From NCBI GenBank assembly GCA_936432065.2, contig OW386291.2:100753823-100817822 (forward strand): a stretch of 64,000 nucleotides of DNA, given 5' to 3'. The DNA is from Rutpela maculata (taxonomy: Eukaryota; Arthropoda; Insecta; Coleoptera; Cerambycidae). The position numbers were made by a program, and so were the translations under genes. Below are positions 34,723 through 46,745 of the stretch, in pieces; the stretch's first letter is position 1; each line of letters opens with the position of its first letter. Below the pieces are notes generated by a model. That model did not search any database. It was not told where the DNA came from and saw only the letters and a program-made list of their open reading frames with translations.

Positions 34723-34955
34723 ATAATGATATGAGAAAACACTTTACTTTGTTTTCTATCACTAGTTTATTGTAACATACACGTTACTGCAGTTTCGGCA
34801 CATTAACGTGCCATTTTCAAACGTTGATTACAAATGAACATGCCATTTGTAATCATCGTTTGAAAATGGCACGTTAATGTGCCGAAACTGCAGTAACGTG
34901 TATGTTACAATAAACTAGTGATAGAAAACAAAGTAGTGTTTTTCTCATAATTATT
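34723..34955. repeat. Near-perfect 233-bp palindrome
   Basis: The arm with TTCTATCACTAGTTTATTGT and CACGTTACTGCAGTTTCGGC pairs almost without mismatch with the other arm around a centre near 34839 (TTTGTAATC...GATTACAAA). It would form a very stable hairpin. No protein or target duplication found; probably a MITE or foldback core. Confidence 0.9.
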
Positions 34956-35821
34956 ATTTTACTTAAAATGCCTATTCTTAAATTAAACGGAATTATTAAT
35001 ATAGGTGGAGGAAATACTTCAAACTGATTTGAAATATAACAATCACCAACAACTATTAGTTAGGTTATGAAGTAATGGACTGCAAAAAAATAAATATATC
35101 AATCTTGGAAAAATACCGTCAATTCAGCAGCCATTTTTCAGAATTACCCACTTCAAGTCATTTATAATTTGACAGTCATTAATATAGGGTAACGTTTTTA
35201 TCAATATCGGATTTTTACGAGAGGATATCCTGAAAGGCCTGAACGAAGTAAATTTGATGAGTTTCGCATCGTCATCGTTTATGACTTCCACATGAACTGT
35301 CGGAGTCTATAAAGGGACAATGTTATCTGTAGTCCATCTAAAAACAGTTTATGACGCTCCTAACAATCGACCAGCGACATCTTAATCTGTATGCTAATGG
35401 TCGCTAGGCATAGACGTGCGCCCCTAAAAACTGTTATGGGTGTGTACAAATTCAATTTTTCAATCGACCGTACATAAAATTTAGTACGTTTTGGATAAAG
35501 TGTTTTAGATAAAACTAAGATTTAAAATGTTATGAGAGTCGTTCTGACAATATTGTTTACTAGAATGCATAGAAACATTGATTTATCGAGGATGCAGCAT
35601 TGCTTTTTTATAATCAAGGTAACGATGCATTTCCTAAAATGTCGTCCTTAAGAATTTCAATGTATCTATATAAAAATAGTTGGTTTGAAAAATATTTTAT
35701 TGTACAAGAGCTGAAAATATCTTTGTATTCATAATACAAGTATCTTTTTCTTCTAATAACTTATCCAAATAGATTAATATGTAAATGACAAAAATACAAA
35801 TATTATGATGCTTTAACAAGT
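34956..35821. other. Intergenic sequence
   Basis: Nothing recognised. Confidence 0.4.
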
Positions 35822-35868
<47 letters not shown>

Positions 35869-36470
35869 CATTTATTTATCCCATAGACATCAACTTGTGT
35901 TACATAGGTTATTATATATGAAATTAAGTATAAAAAGGTTGGTTCTCAGTTTGCTGTGACTGAAGTTACAGCATCTGCTCTTCCGTCCAACCTTTTATTA
36001 TGTTAATATTTACAATGTACACATAGTCACAAATAAGTTAACTTTATACAATATTAAGGAGATTAAAGAAAAGGAAAAAAGCAAAAATACTATTAAATGA
36101 TTTGATCATATATACTAGAAGTATAGATTAGAATTCATTATTCATTAGGAAATATTTATATTTAATTTTAAATAAGTTTAGCGACATGATTTTAAAATCA
36201 TCATTAAGTTTATTTTAGTAGAGTACCATATCATAAGAAAACGATCGTTGGTAGAGTGCAGTGGTATGACGTGGCGTTGAGAGTAAGCCTTTGTGGCGAA
36301 CATTTATGTTATGAACATTGGTACGATATCTTATTTTATTGTATAAAGATTGAGGTAATTTTAGAAGAACTAATTTCTGATAAATACATAGAACATGAAG
36401 TATTCTCCTCTTTTTCATATTTAACCACCGGGCGTCTTGAAGTTTATGTGCTGCTGTTTCTACTGTTGTT
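35822..36470 (-). mobile_element. 3' end of a non-LTR retrotransposon with (ATT)n tail
   Basis: On the minus strand the frame ending at 36215 reads LQDARWLN..KKRRILHVL, LYNKIRYRTNVHNINVRHKG and TALYQRSFSYDMVLY. This is the usual region after the RT thumb (RR..l, H..nTRhk, slyqrSF.y...LYN.L). After a stop the same family text continues (NDDFKIMSL..FK.K.KYFL). The element ends in an (AAT)n run on the + strand at about 35824-35865, its 3' microsatellite tail. Only the last part of the element remains. Confidence 0.7.
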
Positions 36471-36571
36471 TTGCTTTATAAATATTCTATTTGTCTTCGT
36501 AGATAATCCCCAGCAATATTATATTAGCAGCAATATTATATGTTAAAAGGAATTTATAGAAGATATACTTC

Positions 36572-36772
36572 TTGAAACTAAATTTCATTCAGTCATTTAA
36601 ACATTGTTACGCTAATAACAAAACAATAGTGGTTGGTGAGGATGCCGATTTGTTGATAATTTTAATTGCAAGAGCGTTACCTGAACACGAAATTTATTTC
36701 TTTTTGGTTCTTTCTTCAGTAGGTGTCCATAGCTTTACTGTTACTTTAACATTTCGAATCAAAATATCTTGA
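36572..36772 (+). pseudogene. FEN/PIN-like family fragment, copy 2
   Basis: KTIVVGEDADLLIILIARAL is the acidic strand block equivalent to IIVSDDIDVLVLLAAL of the copy at 6804-7727. The homology fades after about 45 residues and no GCD or Cys-rich block follows. It is a short relic, supported by one motif only. Confidence 0.55.
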
Positions 36773-38040
36773 ACTAGCTATTTTCAAGTGTCACGCCTAT
36801 TAAGACTTTTTATCAGGACCACCAGGACCACATCATAGTACAATAAGAGAAAATTTTACTAGGATCACTTTCCCATGTTTTTTACAGGATTCTTTTGATT
36901 CTATATTGTTCTAGAACTCGTTATTTTATCTTAATACTAAATACTCTCATCAATAGAATAAGCAAATTAATGCTATGTATAATTTTAATGTAAGAAGTTT
37001 TACTGCAGGCTTGTAAGTATGATTTTATTCGATATATTATTGCTTTGTAAGAAACTCTGCATCAACTGATTTACAACTACCAGTATTAGTAATAAATTGT
37101 AAGTATGATAGAAGTTATGTACGAATTTAATTTTAGATTTCTGTGACTAAATGTTGTGTTCCTCTTCGCTTTTGTAAACTTTTAGCACAAATAAACGTAT
37201 TCTACTCTATTCTATACATATGTAAAATATTCCACATCAATGCATCAGTCCTTTACCGTTATATGTTGATTCACCGCTTCGGCCTTTAGTGGACACTTTT
37301 TGCTTTACCTAACGCTAACACGCAGTCCATTACGCACAATAACCATAAGTGAGTTGCCAGAAACATAAAAGGATTGCTTTGAATTTGAATTTCTCTGCGT
37401 GCCAACATAAAATTTTAATACGCTCAAGTATTTTATTCGTATGAGCGAGGTAATCTCTACGCTCCCGGGCGAAACAGATTAGGTTTTTTCTTCGGAGCTA
37501 TATTTTTTATTTGGAAAAAGGAAATGTTTTATGAGCTTAAATTTTGCTTTACTCTTTTTTGCAATAAAATGTATCTTGTCTTGTTCAAATATTTGAATTC
37601 ATTTTGATTTTTTTATCATCGTACACAAAGGCTTTATTATTCTATTAAATCCCAGTGAAATACTGCAAGACAGTAATCGATAAGGTATGTAGCATCAATT
37701 GGCTGTTTTGTTGATAAACTGTTGCTTTTTAAAAAAGAGTTTACAGAGCTTGAAGAGTAAACATTATATTTAAGGAATTTCGTGAACTAACAATTAGGTA
37801 TGAATGAACAAGTTAATTAAAAATATCCTCACAAACGTTGGAATACTTCTCAATTTTACAGAAAAGCAAATAATATATTAAAGTAATAGTAAAGTAAATT
37901 TTACCCTTTTCTTCTTGTCATTTATATTTAAATAAAAGAATTTAATCAACGTAAAACATAATTTCAACGCTTAAAAATACTAGCAAATATACTGACGAAA
38001 ATTGTACTTTGTTGAGATACTCTAAATACCATCCGGTAGT
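36773..38040. other. Intergenic sequence
   Basis: Nothing recognised. Confidence 0.4.
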
Positions 38041-38140
38041 CAGGGCCGGATTACCCAATATGCTAACTAGGCTATAGCATAGGGGGCGCCAGTGCGTGAA
38101 AGGGCGCTTCAGCAGTTCAAAACTAACTTTTATCTCCCGA
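38041..38140 (+). mobile_element. Possible hAT-type terminus
   Basis: CAGGGCCGGATTACCC followed by TAGGGGGCGCC resembles the start of hAT elements (CAGGG..). No matching right end was found nearby, so only a solo end is proposed. Confidence 0.35.
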
Positions 38141-38349
38141 ATTTTTCTTCCCCCTCATCAAAAAATATGGGCACTGTAATATATAGTGGGATAAAACACA
38201 GTGCAAGAACCTCCTCGTTCCACACAAAGCATTTAATTCTAATGTACCAGTAATGTACCACTGTCCACAAAATACTGACGAAAGTAAAGTATTATCCGTA
38301 TAGGGTATAAGACTCTCGTTCATGAACTCTCTGATCATGATTTTGATAG

Positions 38350-38750
38350 GAGAAATCAATTATAAGAACAACTGCAAGAACTATATAATACTGATAACTT
38401 TCTAAAAAGAATAATATTTTCGGATGAAGCTACTTTTGATTTAAATTACAATGCCATTAGGCAAAATTGTCGTACTTGGGACGCAGAGAATCCCCACAGG
38501 ATGATGGAGCATTAAGATCAGAAGCCTCAAACAATGAATGTATAGTGTGGATAGTCGATGGAAGAATTATGAGTCCTCATTTCTTTGACGAGGTGCGAGA
38601 GCGTTGCATTTTCACGCACTAGTAACTTTGTATCCAGATCCAGAAGAACGTGCTCTTCCTAGAAACGTCTTCTTCGTTCATCAAGATGGAGCACAATCCT
38701 TGTCAGGGGCCTGTCGCCGGATAGGAAGAAGTGGCCAGCCAGATGGCTAA
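38350..38750 (+). pseudogene. Tc1/mariner transposase fragment
   Basis: The + strand reads IIFSDEATFDLNYNAIRQNC, TWDAENPHRMMEH, then SPHFFDEVRE and NVFFVHQDGAQ. FSDEATF holds the first and HQDGA the second catalytic Asp of the DDE/D domain. Stops and shifts interrupt it, and it fades after a Trp/Pro-rich GRSGQPDG stretch, before the third Asp. Inactive remnant. Confidence 0.75.
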
Positions 38751-38870
38751 AATATCAACAACGTTCAAAAAGAGTTTATTAACCTTCGTAGCTATTGTCA
38801 AGCTATGAATTGAGCCTATACTATGAAAAACGAAAACTATATCACAAATAAGTAGATGACTGTAGATGCA

Positions 38871-39248
38871 TAGAGAATATTATTTAGGTATTATGCAAAT
38901 CACAACTTACACACTTTTTTATTTATTATGAAAATACCTGCTTTCTGTATATTGTTGTCCTAATTTGGGCACGCTAATATACTAGTTAGGTAAATACTTT
39001 AAAACACTCATTTTTGGAGAACCAATCAAAACAACTACTCTTCTAGCTAATACTGAAGAAGTATTGAATTACATGATGGGATTCTTAGTTGTTTTGATTA
39101 GTTCTCCAAAAATGAGTGTTTTAAAGTACCTAACTAGTATATTAGCGTGCCCAGATTAGGGCAACAATATACAGAAAGTAGGTATTTTCATAATAAATAA
39201 AGAAGTATGTAAGTTGTGATTTGCATAATACCTAAATAATATTCTCTA
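38871..39248. mobile_element. 378-bp palindromic MITE
   Basis: TAGAGAATATTATTTAGG at the left is matched by CCTAAATAATATTCTCTA at the right, and the arms pair closely for about 165 bp (GTGTTTTAAAGTA, CTAACTAGTATATTAGCGTG). A solo arm of the same family (TTGTGATTTGCTTAATACCT) lies at 48826-48872. Confidence 0.85.
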
Positions 39249-40267
39249 ATCATGATAAAAGCAAATAAATAAAAAAAAATTAATTGTAAAAAAGAGTGTA
39301 GATGTACTTAGATAAAGAAAAAAAATATATATAGGGTAAGCAGTAGTGAAAGGAAAGCCACTGAAGACTTAATTTGATTTTTGAATATCTGGTATGAAAT
39401 ACTTCAATTATTCTGATACTTTACTGTTTAAACTAGCTGAAAGATAAATAAGCTAAGCAAAAAAAAATTCGCTTCACTTTCCTATAGAGCTTTGAAACCA
39501 CAGCTCTAGGTAAACACATAAACACTGTAGCACCTAGCAAAGACAGGCGTACTAGTTAAACATAAAATTCTCATTGCAGCAATTCCTTTAAAAAAAATTC
39601 TAAATCATCTGAGAAACAATGAATTCACAATTGTTGCGTCAGATTGATATGATATAAGAAAAGCACTAAGCAGGTTCTGGAACTTATTAGTTAGGTTGTG
39701 AACTTTTCTGCAACGAAAAAATTGGTATTTGAAATATTGATCAGTACGAAGTACGAATATTTTTGTTTCTTCTCAAAAACTAGAATTTATTTTTCATTTT
39801 CATTTCCTTAAAGATTAGGATTTTCAAAAGTAAATCTCAAATTAATTTCCAACTACATTCCGATGGTTCCTAGCAATTTATTGGAAAATGGTGAATTTTT
39901 AGAAAAATTCACAAGATATCAATAACTTGCTAAAACATAATATGGGCCTTCCGGCATTTCCATCAAATTTGCAATTCTGGCTGGCCACAAAAAGTTAGCC
40001 TCTGAAAATGAAGCTATTGACCTTATCTGGCACCTTTGTACATCAATCGAGATTTTGAGCCATCACATATTACACGTTAAAATGCGACAAGCTGTTTAAA
40101 AGTTATAGGTAAGAACCCTGCCTATTGTATTAGCATTTTAGGAGGCTATCATTAGGAAAAGGGGTATCCAGGAAAAACATTTTTGCACCAGTCTTCATCT
40201 CACAAGGGCCTTAATCTACGGTAGAATTTATGACCATTATTTTAGAGATGCCCTGTATAAAGTATAT
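39249..40267. other. Intergenic sequence
   Basis: Nothing firm. A mariner-like right end (GATGCCCTGTATA) may lie near 40250. Confidence 0.35.
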
Positions 40268-40490
40268 AACCACCACGGTAGCTCAGTCGGTTAAGGCGAA
40301 TATGGCGAATATACTGACCGACTGTCTATCGCGCTCTGGGTTCGAGCCCCAGCACCGGTCTTGACAATACCGGTAGGTATGGATGTAAGTCTGCGTTTTT
40401 TCAAATAGGTAACCTCCTTCCGGACAGCCTTGGCTTTGGATTTGGGGGTTGTTTACTATATGTGGTGTATTTATGTTTATGTTTAATAGA
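40268..40490 (+). mobile_element. tRNA-headed SINE
   Basis: The box A sequence GGTAGCTCAGTCGGTTAAGG (from 40277) and box B GGTTCGAGCCC (40339-40349) are the split pol III promoter of a tRNA-derived head. A small internal GGCGAATAT repeat lies between them. A tRNA-unrelated body follows to about 40490, where the dispersed repeat copy D begins. It is not a functional tRNA: the boxes are too far apart and no cloverleaf closes. Confidence 0.75.
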
Positions 40491-40491
40491 A

Positions 40492-41100
40492 AAACCCGAC
40501 GCCTAAGAAATCACTACTTCCACATCTCGAATTCCTATCCCAGTCTCTTACAACGATTTTTTTTTCATACATTTACACTTCACTGTGTGGAAATAATAAT
40601 TGTTCGTAGAACTTCAATAATATAATATTTAACATTGTTTATCCCAAAAACCCATAAAACGATATGCCACATCGGTAGAGGGGGTGGCTGATGCCAAAAA
40701 ATTGAAACTTCTCGTTCCTGTGCACCAGTAAATCACAATTTTATTTTCTTACCCACTTCAATAATAGGTGAGAGTGGCGAAAAAAAAATGAGGCCTTGGC
40801 TTCTTGTACAAAAGCTAAATCTCAATTTTATGGAATCTTTCTTGCTTGCTTTATTTATTTACTTTCATTTACCCCCCAAATCTTCAACGGAATAAAACCA
40901 AAAGGTAGTTATAATACATCAAATTTTAAGTCAATATTATAAATCGTTCCGGAGTAATCGTGCGCACACAAAAGAGTTACGGACAGTCAGACTTACAGAT
41001 CGACAGACGGACAATTTTTTTTTGCTCAAACTTAAAATCTTGCCATGTCATGACACTCTAAGCCTACTTGAAACAAATTATTTTTATTACCATTACTCCT
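40492..41100 (-). repeat. Dispersed ~620-bp repeat, copy D
   Basis: Complementary strand of the family: CCTAAGAAATCACTACTTCC at the left, the GTGCGCACA block near 40960, and a CATGTCATGACACTCTAAG block near 41043-41062. Confidence 0.8.
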
Positions 41101-42330
41101 CCCTCGATGTGCAGCGGCGTAGCTAGGAGGGAGGGAGGCACTCTGCCCAACCTCACGATATGGCGCCCTTACTGAAGATTAACATCCATATTTTATTTTT
41201 ATTTGCAACTTCTTTACACCGCCTTTTAAACGACTGCCCCCTTTGCCCCAAAAAAATAAATATTTCGCGGTAGGGGAGTTGTGCATTGTGCGTGGAACTT
41301 ATGTAAACACCAGAATTGGGTAAGTAATCGATTGCAAGACAGATTATATATCTGATTGCAAAAACTTTGAACCATGTAGCATAAATATTACGTAACATAG
41401 TATCTGAGTAACCAAATCATTTTTTAATTTTCCACTCTCTCCTCTCAAAGATCCCACCTCAAGCTTCAGGAGACAACTTTAAACATGTGTTTCGTTGTTT
41501 ATATCATCAGAGGTCAAGCAATACTTCACTGAAAGAAAACAATTACCCACAAAAACGACTATTCCTAATAATAGTAATCCCATTATATTTCAATTTTACA
41601 AACATTGAAATTATATTTGTAATTTTATAAACTTTAAAAAAAATTGAGTTATACTGTTCCTCTTTCCTTTATAATGATGAAGGCTGTAGAGTGAATAATT
41701 AATTTTCGACTAGTTAACAATTACTATTTAATTGGTTTTTAAGTAAGTAGGAAGAGCAGTTCTAAAATGGAGACGCAAACAATAGCCAAATCTCGTTCAG
41801 TTTTATAAGATAGAATGAAGACATAATTAAATTATACACTTTACTAGGTTAATTAGGTTTCTGCTTAACTGGGAAAAGTTTTAGAGTCCGAACGTGACGT
41901 AATTATTTTTTAAGTTTTCGCTGAATTGTTGAAAATTAGTTCGGAAAACATTTAAACGAGGGCTTGTTAAAAAAACTTCAATTTCATAAATTGGGAATCG
42001 ATTTTTATAATAATTCATTATAAGCATGAGTTGTATTGGCATTTCTTTGATATAAGAAATATTGAGCTGAGCAAAAGCTAACGTAAAATACCATAACGTT
42101 ATAATTGAACTAGGTTCTATTAATAAATCGTTGATATTTCACCGATTTTTAGCAGAACCAAGCAATCACCTAACAAAAAAATAATAATTAATTATAAAAT
42201 AGTGTTGAAATTAAAAAAGACAGATACATAGATGGAAAATTTCCGTAACTGAATCTATGATGCGTGGTTTCACTGATTTCAATAGTTTGCCGTCAAATAA
42301 ATTACATAACTTTATTATTGATTGATTGCC
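41101..42330. other. Intergenic sequence
   Basis: CAGCGGCGTAGCTAGG near 41111 resembles a hAT MITE end, but no right end was located. The rest is AT-rich without recognisable content. Confidence 0.4.
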
Positions 42331-42339
42331 TTACCAGGG

Positions 42340-43870
42340 TGAGGTAGGCATTGCTGCCACTCCTGGGAAACAACGCCGGGTCGCCCTAAACCGAAAAAAC
42401 CACCGATCTTTTTCCGATTTTCTTTTGCTAGACTTGCAAGGCCTTGTCGGTTTGGGTTTTTTTATTTCAATTTGAATAAAATAAGTAAATATTGACCTAA
42501 CTCACCCCCGGGGATTGAAACTACCCCCACCCCCAATAACAAAATACCACGAAGACAAATGAAATCAGCTGAAAAGCGGTATACCCCCGTTTTCGAGGGC
42601 GAGGAATACGATGGTGACAATATTTCCCAACCTACCCTTCACCCACTACCTCTAAACCTAAAAAACCATCTCCTTTTTTGATTTTCCGGTACTAGGCTTG
42701 CGAATGCTTGTCAGATCGGGTTTTCTTTTGGTAAATTTGAACAAAATGTCATGAGATTTTAGGTTGAAAAAAATCTGTCTATCGTTCTGTCTGTAACATT
42801 CTTGTGCGCACGATAGCTCTGGATCCGTTTAAGATATTGAGTTGAAATTCGGTATATATATATATTTTAACAAGATCTGGAACTATATTATGTTTTGATC
42901 TTGTTCCGTTGAACAGTTTGGATTATTGGTGGTAAATAGATAAATCAAGCTAGTAAGAGTCCATAAAATTGGTATTTAGTATATATAAAAGAAGCTAAAG
43001 TCTCAAAAAATGTCAATAGCCACCACCCTTACCTCCCCCCATTCCATTGTAAAAGGGGGTGAAAAAAGTAAAATTGTGATTTAGTGTGTGTGTACAAGAA
43101 CCAAAGGTGTCAACAGTTTTTTTACTTCCCACTCCCACCACCGATGTGACATAGGTCGACGATTTCAAACATTAGATTATTAAAGTTTCATAAACAATTA
43201 TTTCCACATAGAGAAGTGCAAATATAATACCAAACTTTTTTTCGTTGTGAGAAACTTGAATAGAAAATCTAGATGTAGAAGTAGTGATTCCTTGGGCAGC
43301 GGTTTTTAATAAAATATAAGAGCTTATTATCGTTGTTGTCGTGATATTTCGTTATTGGGATTGGAAGTAGTTTCAACCCACGTTAAGTCAGCTGTGGTCA
43401 ATCTTTACTTATTTTATTCTAATTGAAAAAAAAAAACGATCCGACGAGCCCTTGCAAACCTAGCATCGGAAGATCGAAAAAGGGGGAGGCTTTTCAGGTT
43501 TAGGGTGAAGGGTATATCGGAAAATATTGTCACCATAGTATTCCAGCTGATTTTCGATGTTTTCGTGGAAATTCTTTATTGAAGGCGGAGGTTGTTTCAA
43601 CCCCCCAGTGGAAGTTAGATCACCTGTGGTCAATATTTACTTATTTTATTCAAACTGACCAAAAAAAAACTCGATACAAGAAGTCCTTGCAAGCCTAACA
43701 CCAGATAATCGGAAAAAGGTGTTTTCCGATTATCCGGTGTTTTCGGTTTACGGCTAGCGGTTGGAGGGTAGGGCGGGAAATATTGTCATCATCGTATTCT
43801 CCGCCCTTGAAAACGGGCTTTTTGCCTTTTTCTGGTTTACCTCAACGGACTAAAAGGTCAGGAGTGTAGG
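42340..43870. mobile_element. Foldback-type repeat with copy E of the dispersed repeat at its centre
   Basis: 42360-42740 and 43320-43870 contain inverted versions of the same ~200-bp module, repeated about twice per side. Landmarks are CAATTTGAATAAAATAAGTA or its complement, GACTTGCAAGGCCTTGTCGG, and a GGAAAAAGG / CCGATTTTC block. The centre is taken by the 620-bp repeat. Both sides also carry GTGACAATATTTCCC or its complement. Confidence 0.6.
42741..43310 (+). repeat. Dispersed ~620-bp repeat, copy E
   Basis: AAAATGTCATGAGATTTTAG, TGTGCGCACGATAGCTCTGG, TTCGGTATA and GAAGTAGTGATTCCTTGGGC landmarks in order. It lies between the two halves of an inverted-repeat structure. Confidence 0.8.
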
Positions 43871-43879
43871 ACGGGAAAT

Positions 43880-44960
43880 ATAGGCGTCTGTGAGATGCGC
43901 CTCTTTTTGTATTTTTGCTTCTATAATTTCTCTCCTTCTGAGTCTTCTATTTCCTCCGTTTCTGATTCAGAGCATATATTTTTGAGATTTCTTTATTAAA
44001 TTCATTTTCTTCCTCGTTTTTCCTTTCCAGTATGATTCGTCATTTCCTAGTTTGTTCATGAGCCTCTCAGTTGTTGTTCTTCATGCATGGTCCTTCTATT
44101 TTTAATTTGTTGCCCTTCAACATTAGTGCTTTCTTCAGTAGATGTATTGGATCCTACCTTTGGACAAGTCCCTAGTATCTCAATGTGAATGTTTCTATCC
44201 TTTTTGTAATTGTTTTCCCTCCTAAATAATGTTGATGTTTTACGCCGTTGCTTATTATTGTTCTTGCAAGTAGCTGGATGATAGATATCCTTTTCAGTTT
44301 TTCCCAGTCTTTTTCTTTTGGCTATAGAAGTTGCCAAACGTAAACTAATTAAAAGTTCAATAGCAAGGCACTTAGAATCTTACCTAAATTATCTTATTTG
44401 CGTTTTGCCAAGAAACTGTCAATTTTCATAAAAATTCATAAGAATACAAAAGTTTCAAAATTAAATTCTATATACCTAATCTGATAAAACTATTATAGAT
44501 TAATGGATAGATGAAAGAGTTTAAAAATAATCTAGGTGACACATAAATAAAGCCTGTAAGTCAAGTAGTTCGAAAATATTAGGTATATTAGAAATTTTGG
44601 CGGGAAACTTCAAAGCTTATAGTTTATAGGGTTTCAACTTAGTTTAGAGATAGTTAGATTAAATCATAATATGACCTGACCTGATCTACAGTAGTACAGT
44701 CGTTTCTAAAATGGTTTCCGCAAATACGAAAAGACTTGAACACTACACTGAAAAGCAGTTGTAATCATCTCCAGATAATACCAACATGAGTGGCGAAACG
44801 CGTTTCGAGTGACAATATTCTAGTGTGGTGGTCCAGGTGTTTCGGAAAACTATTTTAGAAGCAGGAGTAGAATAGTCCTCAGGCATGGATCTGTCAATGT
44901 ACCGATAATATCCCTGAGGATCAACATTAAGCCAACAATAATGAATTTGATTCAAGAGTA
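43880..44960. other. Unassigned sequence with a basic minus-strand frame
   Basis: A 93-codon minus-strand frame at 44056-44337 is lysine/arginine-rich (MATSIAKRKRLGKTEKD) and could be a transposon-derived exon, but no domain is recognised. A perfect CGAAACGCGTTTCG palindrome lies at about 44793-44806. The 70-codon frame at 44743-44955 is unassigned. Confidence 0.3.
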
Positions 44961-44999
44961 GACACCTAAGACTGCTGCTGAAGAGGAGGAGTTGGACGC

Positions 45000-46745
45000 A
45001 TTCTAAGAAAATTTAGGAACATTACTCCATGCTACTCTGAACAGAGAAATGACCATTGATAAGGATGTTTGGAAGATGATCACTTGCGAGCTATTGTTGG
45101 TAAGTTTGTTATAAGAGAACAAAATGAAAGGAGACAATGGGCTAATACAGTTCTGCCTAAAAAATATCGGTCCTTTATGTTATATAATAAACCTTTCTAT
45201 AGAGAAAGATAGTAAATTTAAAAGAGCCATAGTCTCTCTATTACACAAGAAGGGAGATCCAAATGACTATAATTATATAATTTATAAAGCTGGTAACAAA
45301 TCTCTTATCAATAACTATAGACCTGTGTGCATCCTATCTGCAATTCCGAAATTATTTGAGTCGTTAGTTGAAAAAAATCTATCCGCTTCCTTAAGTAGTA
45401 TCATCATTCCAGAGCAGCATGGATTCCTCCAAGGTCGATCTGTGGACTCCAATTTATATGTCTATACCAACTTCATCGTTAAATCTCTGGTAAAAGGCGC
45501 TGACGTGCATGCGGTATACATGGACTTTAGCAAAGCCTTCGATAAGGTAAACCACTCTCTCCTTATAAAGAAACTCCATAAAATCGGAGTCGGTCCTCCT
45601 TTATTATCTTGGATTCAGTCGTATCTCTCTGAGAGAACCCAACAGGTTCTTGTTGACGGATATACTTCGCAGACATTCTCCGCAACATCTGGAGTGTCCC
45701 AGGGCTCCCACATTGGTCCCCTATTATTTAATTTATTCATCAATGATATTGCTAAAAATATTGATTGTGAATTTTTATTGTTTGCGGACGACCTGAAAAT
45801 ATTTAGTGATATTTATTCTCTGAATGACTGTGCCCAGATTCAAAAAAATCTTGATTCAATTTATTCATGGTGCGAAGACAACAACATGCATCTTATTGTT
45901 GATAAATGCTATTCCATGACATTCAGTCGCAGGTTGTTACCCATTAGTCCTGACTACAGTATTAATAGCGTGAGCTTGCATAACGTAACCACGGTGAAAG
46001 ATTTAGGTGTTATGTTTGACTCTAAACTTTCTTTTTCTGAGCATTTCGAACACATGATTGGGAAGGCAAATAAAATGTTAGAATTTCTTAAGAGAATGGC
46101 TCAAGGTTTTTCAGATCCTCGAGCATTAACTATTTTATATATATCTCTAGATAGATCTATTATGGAATTTTGCAACATTGTTTGGTCACCGTACTACAAC
46201 ATATGTATCAACAGACTTGAATCTGTACAAAACAAATTTGTCAGATTTATGTGCTATAAACTGAGCACGAGGGGTATATTCTTAACCTGTGAGGAAGCAA
46301 AATCATATTTGGGAATTAGTTCCTTACATAGCAGGCGTCAATATTTCGCCTTCAAAGTTATTAATAACTACATCAGTTCTCCTGATTGCTTGGAGTCTAT
46401 GCGTTTTAATGTACCATCTTTTAATACTAGACATATATCCATTCTGTCAGTACCTTATTGTCGAACAACTTACGCTATGTTCAGTCCGGTGAATAGAATA
46501 AGTTCAACAGTCAACAAAAACTGCACTGAACTTGACTTATTTAGTAAATCTCTTGGTGGTTTTAAAAACCAGGCTAAACACGCTACACTGCAATAATTTT
46601 TGTTATTGTTGTTATTTACTTTTAATCTTATCTTTGTATTTCGCTTTTTCTCTTCATGTTTATTTTAGTTGTTAAGTTTTTAGGATTAGTATCACAATAT
46701 GTAAATGTATTTATACGTAAATAAATAAATAAATAAATAATAATT
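45000..46745 (+). mobile_element. 5'-truncated non-LTR retrotransposon with (TAAA)n tail
   Basis: Contains the long RT frame at 45124-46596, a 3' untranslated region of about 120 bp, and the tail AAATAAATAAATAAATAA ending near 46745. Endonuclease and ORF1 are missing. No flanking duplication was resolved, partly because another RT fragment follows directly. Confidence 0.8.
45124..46596 (+). CDS. Non-LTR reverse transcriptase, partial (490 residues)
   Basis: RT blocks in order: NYRPVCILSAIPKLFESLVE (block 1), EQHGFLQGRSVDSNL (block 2), DVHAVYMDFSKAFDKVNHSL (block with the first catalytic Asp), SGVSQGSHIGPLLFNLFIND (substrate-binding), FADDLKIF (catalytic pair), KDLGVMFDSKLSF..H, and the C-terminal half with RRQYFAFKVIN. 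The frame is open for 490 codons. The apparent Met start is inside the RT N-terminal extension and a short insertion (DYNYIIYKAGNKS) precedes block 1, so the copy is 5'-truncated but otherwise little decayed. It resembles Jockey/CR1-group enzymes; the exact clade is uncertain. The element it once served copies its RNA into nicked chromosomal DNA. Confidence 0.88.
   Translation: MKGDNGLIQFCLKNIGPLCYIINLSIEKDSKFKRAIVSLLHKKGDPNDYNYIIYKAGNKSLINNYRPVCILSAIPKLFESLVEKNLSASLSSIIIPEQHGFLQGRSVDSNLYVYTNFIVKSLVKGADVHAVYMDFSKAFDKVNHSLLIKKLHKIGVGPPLLSWIQSYLSERTQQVLVDGYTSQTFSATSGVSQGSHIGPLLFNLFINDIAKNIDCEFLLFADDLKIFSDIYSLNDCAQIQKNLDSIYSWCEDNNMHLIVDKCYSMTFSRRLLPISPDYSINSVSLHNVTTVKDLGVMFDSKLSFSEHFEHMIGKANKMLEFLKRMAQGFSDPRALTILYISLDRSIMEFCNIVWSPYYNICINRLESVQNKFVRFMCYKLSTRGIFLTCEEAKSYLGISSLHSRRQYFAFKVINNYISSPDCLESMRFNVPSFNTRHISILSVPYCRTTYAMFSPVNRISSTVNKNCTELDLFSKSLGGFKNQAKHATLQ

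Noticed and set aside
35824..35865. (AAT)n run as an independent microsatellite
   Set aside because: Better explained as the 3' tail of the minus-strand non-LTR element ending there.
40268..40365. Functional tRNA gene
   Set aside because: Box A and box B are present but too far apart because of an internal GGCGAATAT repeat, no cloverleaf closes, and a SINE-like body follows.
44056..44337. 93-codon lysine/arginine-rich minus-strand frame
   Set aside because: Possible exon, but no domain, splice partner or family was recognised; left unassigned.
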